NCBI GenBank assembly: GCA_030835825.1
Contig: JAURRA010000002.1
Coordinates: forward strand, 18,593-82,592
Direction: 5' to 3'
Length of the DNA stretch: 64,000 nt
From: Flavobacteriaceae bacterium
GTDB lineage: Bacteria > Bacteroidota > Bacteroidia > Flavobacteriales > Flavobacteriaceae
The stretch's first letter is position 1; each line of letters opens with the position of its first letter. Below are positions 46,147 to 54,505 of this stretch, one piece after another. The translations under genes were made by a program, and so were the position numbers. The notes beneath the pieces were generated by a model. The model was not told the origin of the DNA. It was given only the letters and a program-made list of their open reading frames with translations, and made no database searches.

Positions 46147-49113
46147 TTATAGTGAATCACAATGAAGGAGTTCTTGTTCCTTTTTGCGCACGGGCTGAGT
46201 GGCCATGCCCTTGTTTTTTTCTTTTAACATCATATTGATGAGTGCAGTGCGTTCTTCGGCAATAACTTTGCGTTGCGCAGCATCGCGTTCAATATCAAAA
46301 TATACAACGCCTTCAATCATAGTTTTTTCAGCTTTGCTGTAAACCGAAAGTGGGTTGCCATTCCAAAGCACCAAATCGGCATCTTTACCAACTTTGACGC
46401 TACCAACGCGATCGTCTATTTGAAGTAATTTAGCTGGATTGAGTGTCACCATTTTCCAAGCATCCTCTTCATTGACACCGCCGTATTTCATGGTTTTAGC
46501 CGCTTCTTGGTTAAGTCTTCTCGACATTTCAGCATCGTCACTATTTATGGCAGTAACAACACCAACGTCATGCATGATTGCTGCGTTGTATGGTATGGCA
46601 TCATTAACCTCGAACTTGTAAGCCCACCAATCGCTAAAGGTTGAAGCGCCAACCCCGTGCTCAAGCATTTTGTCAGCTACCTTATAGCCTTCTAGAATAT
46701 GCGTAAAGGTGTTAATATTGAAATCAAATTGATCAGCTACCTTCATCAACATATTGATCTCACTTTGAACATAGGAGTGACAGCTAATAAATCTCTCCGA
46801 ATTGATGATTTGAGCTAAAACTTCCATTTCCAAATCCTTGCGGTAGGGTTTGCCGCTTTTCTTCATGGCGTCATAGGCCTTTGCTCTTGTGAAGTAATCG
46901 ACATAAACTTGCTCAACACCCATTCTCGTTTGGGGGAAACGACTAAAGCTACCCCAATTAGATTGTTTGACGTTTTCACCTAAGGCGAACTTAATAAAAG
47001 GTTTGGCATTAGGATTGAGTAACTCATGGGCTGGTGCTCCCCATTTCAACTTAATGATGGCCGATTGACCACCAATTGGATTGGCAGATCCATGCAGAAT
47101 TTGAATGGATGTGACACCTCCAGCAAGATTGCGATAAATATTAATGTCGTTATCAACAACCACGTCTCCTATAGAAACCTCTGCTGAGGAATTATGTCCC
47201 CCTTCATTAATACTAGATGCAGCAATGTGCGAGTGCTCATCGATAACACCGGCGGTCAGATGCTTGCCACTAGCGTCCACTATCTTGGCTCCAGATGCTG
47301 AAAGGTTTTGACCTATTTTAACGATTTTTCCGTTTTTTACTAAAACGTCAGTTCCTGTCAAAATACCTTCGGCTTCATTGGTCCAAACAGTTGCATTTTT
47401 AAACAGAGTGGTTTCTTGCCCGGGGAGTTTGTCAAATCCAAATGCCATATTTGGATAGGTTACAGGAACTACCACAGGAGTTTCCTCTGGCTTGACTCCT
47501 TTGTCTTTCTTTTCTTTGGATTCTGGGTCTGTTTTGGAGCTTTCAAATCTTTCTACATCACCGTCGACAAAAGCGACTTGGCCACGCAGCGTATTGGCAT
47601 TTAGAACTTTGGCTGACAATCTGTTTACGCCTAAAGCTGTGCTATCTTGGCTTGAGAAAGTCAGGGTTGCCCAATCGCCACTCATAGAAAGTGAGGATTT
47701 CAATTCGTTGTCTCCGAATTTAACTGTAGACTTCATTTTTTCTAAAGAGCCGCCCAATTCAAGGGTAAAATCACCCTTGGAAGTTGAAATGATATAACTG
47801 CCTCTTGCGTCAACGGTGTCCATCGCATTGAGAACATCTCTTTGCCCTCGAACCCAATTTTCATGGATAACGGTTTTGTCGTCAAAAATATCCCCTGAGG
47901 TTACGATAAAATTCGCATATGCTCCCGCTTTCAAATTACCTAGTTTGGAGGACTGTCCCAAAATATTCGCTGGCACCTGAGTCAGTGCTGCTAAGGCGGA
48001 TTCTTTATCCAGACCATAGGCCACAGCCTGTCGCAAATGCTGAAAGAAATCTTTAGCTGACTTATGGCCATTCATTGTGATAGCAAAAGGAACTCCCGCT
48101 TCACGAAGCATTTTAGGGTTTGCAGGACTTTGATTCCACTTTCTTAAGGTTGAAAGTTCTAAAGCCTGAGCTGTGAAAACATCCTCGACATCATAAGGTT
48201 TTGGAAAATTGATGGGAAGGATAAACGTTCCGTTGGTCGCTTTCACCTCATTGAGACGCTCGTATTCGTCGCCACTGCCAACAAAAACATATTGAACACC
48301 AAATTTGTCTCCAACCTTATCTGTTCTTAAGGCATTAAATCGATCTGCAGATACCATGATTTGAAACTGCCCTTTATTGCGATTCAACGCTTCTAAAGAC
48401 AGATCAGTTGTCGTCACATTTCCTTTGGCGTACCAATCGGCATCGATATACATTTGTTCAAGTAAAGAGAGGGTACCCATAATAGAACTAGGGTAAGACT
48501 GTGGAGACTGAACACTTTTGGAAGTGGATAAGTATTGTCCAGATTTTGAAACTAAAATACGCTGGGCATCACTGCCTTCTGGCGTTAAAGCAACTAATGT
48601 TCCTGTGCCGCGCACAACCCCATCGGCCATATGAGTATTGACTGCTCCGAATCCCGCTTGCCGATAATTCTCGGCAGCTTTAGTGTCGAATTTGAAATAG
48701 TTCACGGCATCCTGTTCAGCGCGAATGTGATCGTTCCAATAGTAACCTTCTCTAGTGGCTTCATAAACGGCAGTTCTTCCTCCGCCTCTTGGTCGTTCGG
48801 GTGTTTGCACTCCAAAGTTAGAATACGCATCGACAAAAGATGGATAGATGGTTTTCCCGTTAGCGTCAACAACAACTGTATTGGCTGGGATGCCAATTTT
48901 TGCGCCAACCCCGACAATTTCACCATTTTTGAAAAGCAATGTACCATTGTCGATTACTGTAGTAGCATTGATGTAAATTTTAGCATTAGTTAGCGCGGTA
49001 TAATTTGAATTCACCGCAACGACTCCGTCGTTTTTTGGAAAATAGTCAATTTGTGCATGTAGGTTAAGACCTACAAAAAGCGCACAAATAAGAATCAAAA
49101 AGTTATTTTTCAT
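46147..49113 (-). CDS. Large amidohydrolase with two amidohydrolase-like domains
   Basis: Exported protein of 988 residues from the ATG at 49113 (signal MKNNFLILICALFVGLNLHA). The N-terminal half resembles an amidohydrolase but its metal motif is YPSFVDAYSNFG, lacking HxH. A linker with a beta domain and a Lys/Glu-rich stretch follows (KEKKDKGVKPEETPVV). The C-terminal half keeps the expected ligands: AGVIDEHSHIAASS, SCHSYVQSEI, TFTHILEGYK and AINSDDAEMSRR. The substrate may be a peptide or cyclic amide. A 32-residue longer start at 49209 runs into the DUF3810 end and is rejected. Confidence 0.85.
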   Translation of the reverse strand: MKNNFLILICALFVGLNLHAQIDYFPKNDGVVAVNSNYTALTNAKIYINATTVIDNGTLLFKNGEIVGVGAKIGIPANTVVVDANGKTIYPSFVDAYSNFGVQTPERPRGGGRTAVYEATREGYYWNDHIRAEQDAVNYFKFDTKAAENYRQAGFGAVNTHMADGVVRGTGTLVALTPEGSDAQRILVSKSGQYLSTSKSVQSPQSYPSSIMGTLSLLEQMYIDADWYAKGNVTTTDLSLEALNRNKGQFQIMVSADRFNALRTDKVGDKFGVQYVFVGSGDEYERLNEVKATNGTFILPINFPKPYDVEDVFTAQALELSTLRKWNQSPANPKMLREAGVPFAITMNGHKSAKDFFQHLRQAVAYGLDKESALAALTQVPANILGQSSKLGNLKAGAYANFIVTSGDIFDDKTVIHENWVRGQRDVLNAMDTVDARGSYIISTSKGDFTLELGGSLEKMKSTVKFGDNELKSSLSMSGDWATLTFSSQDSTALGVNRLSAKVLNANTLRGQVAFVDGDVERFESSKTDPESKEKKDKGVKPEETPVVVPVTYPNMAFGFDKLPGQETTLFKNATVWTNEAEGILTGTDVLVKNGKIVKIGQNLSASGAKIVDASGKHLTAGVIDEHSHIAASSINEGGHNSSAEVSIGDVVVDNDINIYRNLAGGVTSIQILHGSANPIGGQSAIIKLKWGAPAHELLNPNAKPFIKFALGENVKQSNWGSFSRFPQTRMGVEQVYVDYFTRAKAYDAMKKSGKPYRKDLEMEVLAQIINSERFISCHSYVQSEINMLMKVADQFDFNINTFTHILEGYKVADKMLEHGVGASTFSDWWAYKFEVNDAIPYNAAIMHDVGVVTAINSDDAEMSRRLNQEAAKTMKYGGVNEEDAWKMVTLNPAKLLQIDDRVGSVKVGKDADLVLWNGNPLSVYSKAEKTMIEGVVYFDIERDAAQRKVIAEERTALINMMLKEKNKGMATQPVRKKEQELLHCDSL

Positions 49114-49177
49114 GTGAAAATTATGATGAATGATTAAAGAATTAATTTTTGTAAAGCGTGAATGTAATAATTTTTTA

Positions 49178-50239
49178 TCAATTAAGCTCGGTTTTAAAAA
49201 AATTGACAATTAAAACAACGGCCTCATTATAACTTTCAAGTCCTTTTTTTTGCGCGTTGGATTTCAAATATTGGTTATATCCCTTTTTGAAGTATTTCTC
49301 AAAAGGATTGTTGTATCCAATCCAAAATTGTCTTGATTCCTCGAAATTTAGTAGAACACCATAGTTGAGTTGTCTCAGTATGTTAGTGTACTCATCTGGG
49401 TTCAGTTTGAAGAGTTCGTTCAAACAAATTCTGAGCGCCATGACGAGTCCACTATACCTGACATACGAGTCATCAGAATAATAGCAAGCCAAAGCACCGA
49501 TGAAATTGGCTTCATTTTCGGCTGCGAATCCTAATTGATGGGCTTGCTCGTGAGCTATGGTAGCAGCTATAGAATAAGATGGAACCAAATCGTTTACTTG
49601 AGCTTCAAGGGTAAAAGGATTGAGGTAACCGCTAAAACCCATGTAAGAGAGCGGTTGACTTAAAAGCGAGGCTTTGGCCTTTTTAGTTCCAAGAGACCCA
49701 GTATTGAATTGGGCATTCATAAAAATAAAACCTGGTTTAAGACTATCTGCGAGTTCAGCAATACTTAAGGTATGCTTCACAGCAACACTGTCATTTTTTG
49801 TGATGCGCAGATGAACGGTATTAGTGGCTGAAGCCAAATGATTTGTCACTTTGATCAAATCATCGACTTGACATGAATCGCCAAGCTTCATCTGCATGGC
49901 AATTGGCTCGCGATAATAGTTGAACCCCCAGATAAAATGGAAGAAAAAGTAAATTAGGAAAACGCTGACGCCCAAATTGAGAAGCCATTCTTTTAGCCTA
50001 ACATATCTCATTTTAAAAATAATCCAATACACTACATAGGCTAATAGAAAGAGATACGCCAAATCACCCAAAGACCATTGTGTCCAATTGAACAGGAAGT
50101 TTTGAACTTTACTGATATACGGGTATAGGCCTCGGCTAAAATAACTTTCCGTCCAAGCCGAATGGGCCTTCATATAACCTACAAGCCAGAGAAAGGGTAG
50201 GGCGCACAGGATAAAGATGATTTTGATTCTAGGCCGCAT
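49178..50239 (-). CDS. DUF3810 membrane protein with metalloprotease-like motif
   Basis: 353-residue Bacteroidota protein of the DUF3810 family. Three N-terminal hydrophobic helices (about 6-24, 50-75, 85-108) are followed by FIWGFNYYREPIAMQM and a soluble part. A zincin motif HEQAHQ (HExxH) occurs near residue 229 in IAATIAHEQAHQLGFAAENE, with a downstream Glu as possible third ligand, so a membrane-anchored peptidase is likely though untested. The gene is divergent from pepD with a -7 box almost touching its ATG. Confidence 0.85.
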   Translation of the reverse strand: MRPRIKIIFILCALPFLWLVGYMKAHSAWTESYFSRGLYPYISKVQNFLFNWTQWSLGDLAYLFLLAYVVYWIIFKMRYVRLKEWLLNLGVSVFLIYFFFHFIWGFNYYREPIAMQMKLGDSCQVDDLIKVTNHLASATNTVHLRITKNDSVAVKHTLSIAELADSLKPGFIFMNAQFNTGSLGTKKAKASLLSQPLSYMGFSGYLNPFTLEAQVNDLVPSYSIAATIAHEQAHQLGFAAENEANFIGALACYYSDDSYVRYSGLVMALRICLNELFKLNPDEYTNILRQLNYGVLLNFEESRQFWIGYNNPFEKYFKKGYNQYLKSNAQKKGLESYNEAVVLIVNFFKTELN

Positions 50240-50243
50240 CCTT

Positions 50244-50251
50244 CAAATATA
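50244..50251 (-). promoter_or_regulatory. -7 box four bases before the DUF3810 start
   Basis: On the minus strand TATATTTG, an exact TAnnTTTG match, ends 4 bases before the ATG at 50239. The predicted transcript would be leaderless or nearly so. No clear -33 element is seen. Confidence 0.42.
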
Positions 50252-50259
50252 ACCAAACA

Positions 50260-50291
50260 TTGGGATTGACGGAATTGATTGATTAAATTTG
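50260..50291 (+). promoter_or_regulatory. Promoter of pepD
   Basis: TTG at 50260-50262, a 21-base spacer, then TAAATTTG at 50284-50291. The -7 box ends 19 bases before the ATG at 50311. It shares the divergent leader with DUF3810. Confidence 0.5.
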
Positions 50292-50310
50292 TGCCGAAAA
50301 ACATAATATT

Positions 50311-51768
50311 ATGACCTTACAAGATATTCAGCCGAAATGTATTTGGAAAAATTTCGAACTCCTTAATGCCATACCAAGGCCTTCTAAAAAGGAAGAAATG
50401 GTGATCCAATTCATGATCGATTTTGGAAAGCAGCTGGGCCTCGAAACCGAGACTGATGCGATTGGAAATGTCTTGATAAGAAAACCTGCCACGGCGGGAA
50501 TGGAAGACAGACAAACTGTTGTCCTGCAATCGCATTTGGACATGGTGCACCAAAAGAACAATGACACAGTATTTGATTTTGAAACTCAGGGGATTCAGAT
50601 GTATGTTGATGGAGATTGGGTCAGAGCCCATGGTACTACACTTGGTGCGGATAACGGACTAGGAGTGGCTACTATCATGTCGGTTTTGGAAAGCACAGAC
50701 CTGCCACATCCGGCGATCGAAGCACTTTTTACCATTGATGAAGAAACAGGCATGACGGGTGCTTTGAAATTGAAAAAAAACTGGCTTAAAGGAAGTATAC
50801 TTTTAAATCTTGATACAGAGGATGATGACGAAATTGGAGTAGGTTGTGCAGGAGGGATTGATATATCGGCCTCAAAGGTCTATCACAGGGAAGCTGTGGC
50901 GTCTGAAAGCGAGGCTTTTCAATTGGTTGTAAAAGGTCTCAATGGAGGACATTCGGGCGTTGATATTATTAAAGGCCTCGGAAACGCCAATAAGATAATG
51001 GCCAGATTGTTACACGATCTGGAAACAAAGGTGGCTTTTGGTTTAGTTTCTTTTGATGGCGGAAGTCTTCGAAATGCAATTCCTCGGGAGGCCAAAGTAG
51101 AACTAGTTTGTGAAATTGGTCTCGGCCGAGACCTTGTGAATGCCTGTAAACTGATTTTCGATGAAATCAAAAAGGAATTTCAAACCATAGATCCAGGTCT
51201 TGTTCTTTTGATCGACCCAATCGATTTGCCAAAACAGCAACTCAGTACCGATGACCAGTCCGCTCTTTTAGCCATGCTGCGGGTGGCTCATAACGGTGTG
51301 TATAGAATGAGTCCAGATATTGAAGGATTAGTAGAAACCTCAAACAATGTTGCCCGGGTTTTACTTCAAGAGGGCAATCTTTTAATTCACTGCTTGACAC
51401 GTTCATCGGTTGAAACTTCAAGAGACGATTTGGCGAATACGCTCAAAGCAACTTTTGAAACTGCAGGGTGTGAAGTTGTTTTTTCTGGCGGTTATCCTGG
51501 TTGGAGACCCAATATGGATTCGGCCATTTTAAAAGTGCTGGTTGAGTTGTATCGACAACTCAATGGTGGCGAAGAAGCCAAGGTGGTCGCCATTCATGCG
51601 GGATTAGAATGTGGGATTTTAGGCGAACGAAATCCTGGGATGGACATGATAAGCTTTGGACCAACTATCAAAGGGGCGCATTCACCCGATGAACGGGCTT
51701 CTATTTCCTCCACTCAAAAATATTGGGAATTTTTTAAAGCCGCTTTGGCTCATGCACCCAAGATTTAA
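50311..51768 (+). CDS. pepD: Aminoacyl-histidine dipeptidase (beta-Ala-His dipeptidase, PepD)
   Basis: Cytosolic M20 metallopeptidase of 485 residues that cleaves Xaa-His dipeptides. Metal and catalytic motifs are SHLDMVHQKN, LGADNGLGVA, DEETGMTGA, LNLDTED and HAGLECGIL, all in family order. A lid domain fills the middle (LVVKGLNGGHSGVDI). Length matches PepD. It is transcribed alone with its own promoter and a strong terminator directly after. Confidence 0.94.
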   Translation: MTLQDIQPKCIWKNFELLNAIPRPSKKEEMVIQFMIDFGKQLGLETETDAIGNVLIRKPATAGMEDRQTVVLQSHLDMVHQKNNDTVFDFETQGIQMYVDGDWVRAHGTTLGADNGLGVATIMSVLESTDLPHPAIEALFTIDEETGMTGALKLKKNWLKGSILLNLDTEDDDEIGVGCAGGIDISASKVYHREAVASESEAFQLVVKGLNGGHSGVDIIKGLGNANKIMARLLHDLETKVAFGLVSFDGGSLRNAIPREAKVELVCEIGLGRDLVNACKLIFDEIKKEFQTIDPGLVLLIDPIDLPKQQLSTDDQSALLAMLRVAHNGVYRMSPDIEGLVETSNNVARVLLQEGNLLIHCLTRSSVETSRDDLANTLKATFETAGCEVVFSGGYPGWRPNMDSAILKVLVELYRQLNGGEEAKVVAIHAGLECGILGERNPGMDMISFGPTIKGAHSPDERASISSTQKYWEFFKAALAHAPKI

Positions 51769-51815
51769 CTCAATTGGACAAAGTCGATATAATTTTTTAT
51801 GAAATAATCATTACC

Positions 51816-51846
51816 AAGGCTGCCAATGGGTGGCCTTTGTTTTTTC
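51816..51846 (+). terminator. Rho-independent terminator after pepD
   Basis: AAGGCTGCC and GGTGGCCTT pair as a 9-bp stem with two G-U pairs and loop AATG (51816-51837), then a T-rich run TGTTTTTT. It lies 48 bases after the pepD stop and shows that the glycosyltransferase start must be downstream. Confidence 0.78.
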
Positions 51847-51874
51847 CTTAATTTTGACAGATCAACGAAATAAC

Positions 51875-52888
51875 ATGAGCTCTCCATTCTTTTCTTTTGT
51901 GATTCCGGTTTTTAATCGACCGTTAGAGGTTCAGGAGCTGCTACAAAGTATGACGACTTTATCTGGAAATCATGCTTTTGAGGTTGTCATCGTAGAGGAT
52001 GGCTCTACTCAAAGTTCATCTGAGGTTGTACAGTCCTTCAATCAGTTGTTAAATATTCAGTACTTGACAAAATCCAATACTGGCCCAGGGGATTCTAGAA
52101 ATTACGGGATGAAACGGGCCAAAGGAGCTTGTTTTCTAATTCTAGATTCCGATGTTATTTTGCCCGAAAACTACCTCGATGAGGTTAGTCTTGCCCTTGC
52201 CACTAATCCGGTAGACTGTTTCGGTGGTCCTGATGCAGCCCATGACAGTTTCTCCAAATTGCAGAAGGCCATTGACTTCGCAATGACCTCGTTGCTGACT
52301 ACAGGTGGTATCCGAGGAAGTAATTCCTCAAATCAAAATTTTCAACCTCGCAGTTTTAATATGGGGTTATCCAGAAAGGCATTTGAGTTGAGCGGTGGAT
52401 TTGGTCAGATCCATCCTGGAGAAGATCCGGACCTTGTTTTAAGGTTAAGAAAACTTGGCTTTGAAACGGCTCTTTTTCCAAAGGCTTTTGTTTTTCACAA
52501 AAGACGCATTTCATGGTCTAAATTTTTTAAACAAGTCAATAGCTTTGGCAAGGTAAGGCCCATTTTAAACTCATGGCATCCCGAATCGATACGTTTTACT
52601 TATTGGCTGCCCAGTTTATATTTACTTGGCATTCCTGCTGCAGCTGTTCTTATGTATTTTGGGTTTTGGCAATTGACTTTTGTCTTCGGGGTTTATCAAT
52701 TGGCCATACTAATTAGCGCCACTATAACTACTAAAAGTTTGTCCATTGCTCTCATGGCCCTTTTTGCTGCCAACATTCAGTTTTTAGGTTACGGTATAGG
52801 CTTTCTGATCAATACCATTAGCTTAACGATTTCAAGAAAAAATGTTGAGGAATTGTTTCCCAATCAATTTTTTAAACTACCATCATGA
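51875..52888 (+). CDS. GT2 family glycosyltransferase with C-terminal membrane helices
   Basis: 337-residue enzyme from the ATG at 51875. GT-A motifs are FSFVIPVFNRPLEVQELL, VIVEDGSTQSS, the metal-binding LILDSDVILP and GQIHPGEDPDLVLRL, followed by RRISWSKFFKQ. Three hydrophobic helices sit at the C-terminus (about 245-315), so the protein is held at the inner membrane, probably in surface glycan synthesis. The longer upstream reading runs through the pepD terminator and is rejected. The stop overlaps the YbbR-like gene by 4 bases. Confidence 0.87.
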   Translation: MSSPFFSFVIPVFNRPLEVQELLQSMTTLSGNHAFEVVIVEDGSTQSSSEVVQSFNQLLNIQYLTKSNTGPGDSRNYGMKRAKGACFLILDSDVILPENYLDEVSLALATNPVDCFGGPDAAHDSFSKLQKAIDFAMTSLLTTGGIRGSNSSNQNFQPRSFNMGLSRKAFELSGGFGQIHPGEDPDLVLRLRKLGFETALFPKAFVFHKRRISWSKFFKQVNSFGKVRPILNSWHPESIRFTYWLPSLYLLGIPAAAVLMYFGFWQLTFVFGVYQLAILISATITTKSLSIALMALFAANIQFLGYGIGFLINTISLTISRKNVEELFPNQFFKLPS

Positions 52889-53844
52889 AACAGTGGATTG
52901 TAAATAAATTTAAAGAGGCTAAAGAGGGGCGATTCAAGGTATTTATTATTTGCTTTCTTTTGGTGTTTGCAGTCGCTTCACTCAATAAATTATCAAAGTA
53001 TTACACGAATAATCTCGTCGTTGCGGTGGAGATTTTGGGTCTTCCTATAGATAAGGTATTGACTACTGACAGTCCTGTTGAGATGAACTTGACTGTAACA
53101 ACCTATGGCTTTAATTGGTTGCGGTATGCTTTAATGCCACCAAGAATGTCTCTTGCGGTGGATAACTTAACGCGCGCTGACTCATTTTATGTTTGGATAC
53201 CATCCAAACACTCGTACCTCATTAGATCACAACTCGATAAGGATGTCAATTGGGATACATCTTCCAGTGAGCCTTTCTACATCAATTACGACCAGTTCAA
53301 TCAAAAAAAAGTCCCCATTGAACTTAAAGCTAGTCTGACCTTTGCTGCTGGCTATGATAGTTTTGACAAACCCATACTCAATCCTGATTCAGTTACCGTT
53401 GTAGGTCCTTCCGAAGCCCTTAAGGGGATTCAATCTGTTCAAACAGTGCAGTTCGATAAAGATCAAATCAATGCTAATTTTGAAGAGAGAATTGCTTTAG
53501 AAATACCTGCCAACTCTTCAATTAAGCTCGACCTTGATGAAGCCATACTCAAGGTGAATGCCGAGAAGTTTTCTGAAGGGAGTATCGAGGTTCCGATTTC
53601 ACTTCAATTTGAAGGGTTGAATACGCAAATTAAACATTTTCCAAAATCGACAGAGGTTGTCTTCTATACCAGTTTAGCACAATTCCCATCCATAATTAGT
53701 GAGGACTTTACGGTGTTGTGTAGGTTTGACAGTTTAAGTGTCGATAGAGGCTACCTAAAGCCTGAAATTACCAAATGGCCCGAGGCTGTTAGGAATGTTA
53801 AATTAGGACTTAGTAGGGTGGAATTTATAGTGGAGGCAGAATGA
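52885..53844 (+). CDS. YbbR-like domain protein (CdaR family)
   Basis: 319-residue protein with one N-terminal membrane helix (about 19-37) and an extracytoplasmic part built of YbbR-type beta units, recognisable in IELKASLTFAAGYDSFD, DSVTVVGPSEALKGI and VQTVQFDKDQI. In Firmicutes, YbbR/CdaR regulates the c-di-AMP synthase CdaA; here no cdaA gene is next to it, so that link is not shown. It is translationally coupled to the glycosyltransferase in front and to coaE after it (both 4-base overlaps), an arrangement common in Flavobacteriia. Confidence 0.82.
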   Translation: MKQWIVNKFKEAKEGRFKVFIICFLLVFAVASLNKLSKYYTNNLVVAVEILGLPIDKVLTTDSPVEMNLTVTTYGFNWLRYALMPPRMSLAVDNLTRADSFYVWIPSKHSYLIRSQLDKDVNWDTSSSEPFYINYDQFNQKKVPIELKASLTFAAGYDSFDKPILNPDSVTVVGPSEALKGIQSVQTVQFDKDQINANFEERIALEIPANSSIKLDLDEAILKVNAEKFSEGSIEVPISLQFEGLNTQIKHFPKSTEVVFYTSLAQFPSIISEDFTVLCRFDSLSVDRGYLKPEITKWPEAVRNVKLGLSRVEFIVEAE

Positions 53845-54446
53845 AGAAAATCGTAGGACTCACGGGCGGTATTGGCTCAGGGAAGACAACGGTGGCCGAG
53901 ATGTTTAAGCCACTCGGTGTACCGATATTTATAGCTGATGAAGTGGGTAAATCTTTGATGCAGAGCGACGCTCTATTGGTTCGGGCGATAAAAAATATTT
54001 TTGGTGAAAAGGCTTATTTGAATGATCAATTGAACAGGTCATTTCTCGCCGATCAGGTGTTTTCAAATAAAATGTTATTAGCCCAATTAAATCAATTGGT
54101 GCACCAAGCTGTTGCGAAGTCATTCCTAGGATGGTTTAGAGAACAAGATTTTCCGTATGTCATCAAAGAATCAGCCATTTTATTCGAGCATGGTTTGCAT
54201 CATCAATGTGACAAGGTCATTTTGGTCACAGCGCCATTTGAGCTTAGATTGGAACGATGTCTGTTGCGTGATGGCATGACTGAGGAAAGATTCAGGGCCA
54301 TTGTCAATAACCAATGGGATGAATCAGAGACAAAACCTCTGGCCGATTTTGTGATAAATAACTTGACTCTTGAGGATACCAAAAATCAAGTTTTAATTTT
54401 ACACCAAAAATTGATGGGACGTTATCAATCTAATGCTTTTGCTTAA
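53841..54446 (+). CDS. coaE: Dephospho-CoA kinase
   Basis: Last step of coenzyme A synthesis, 201 residues. The P-loop GLTGGIGSGKTTVAEMF is at the N-terminus, followed by the FIADEVGKSLMQ substrate segment, ESAILFEHGLHH and the LRLERCLLRDGMTEERF lid. The overlap with the YbbR-like stop couples translation. The histidine kinase gene begins 59 bases later. Confidence 0.95.
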   Translation: MKKIVGLTGGIGSGKTTVAEMFKPLGVPIFIADEVGKSLMQSDALLVRAIKNIFGEKAYLNDQLNRSFLADQVFSNKMLLAQLNQLVHQAVAKSFLGWFREQDFPYVIKESAILFEHGLHHQCDKVILVTAPFELRLERCLLRDGMTEERFRAIVNNQWDESETKPLADFVINNLTLEDTKNQVLILHQKLMGRYQSNAFA

Positions 54447-54505
54447 ATCCGTTAAGGATTGGTTAAATGTTACCTTAGGCCTATGGAAATGAATAATTTT
54501 ATCGC

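Noticed and set aside
51830..51874. Upstream start for the second GT2 gene
   Set aside because: It lies within the pepD terminator, and the ATG at 51875 fits the GT2 N-terminus.
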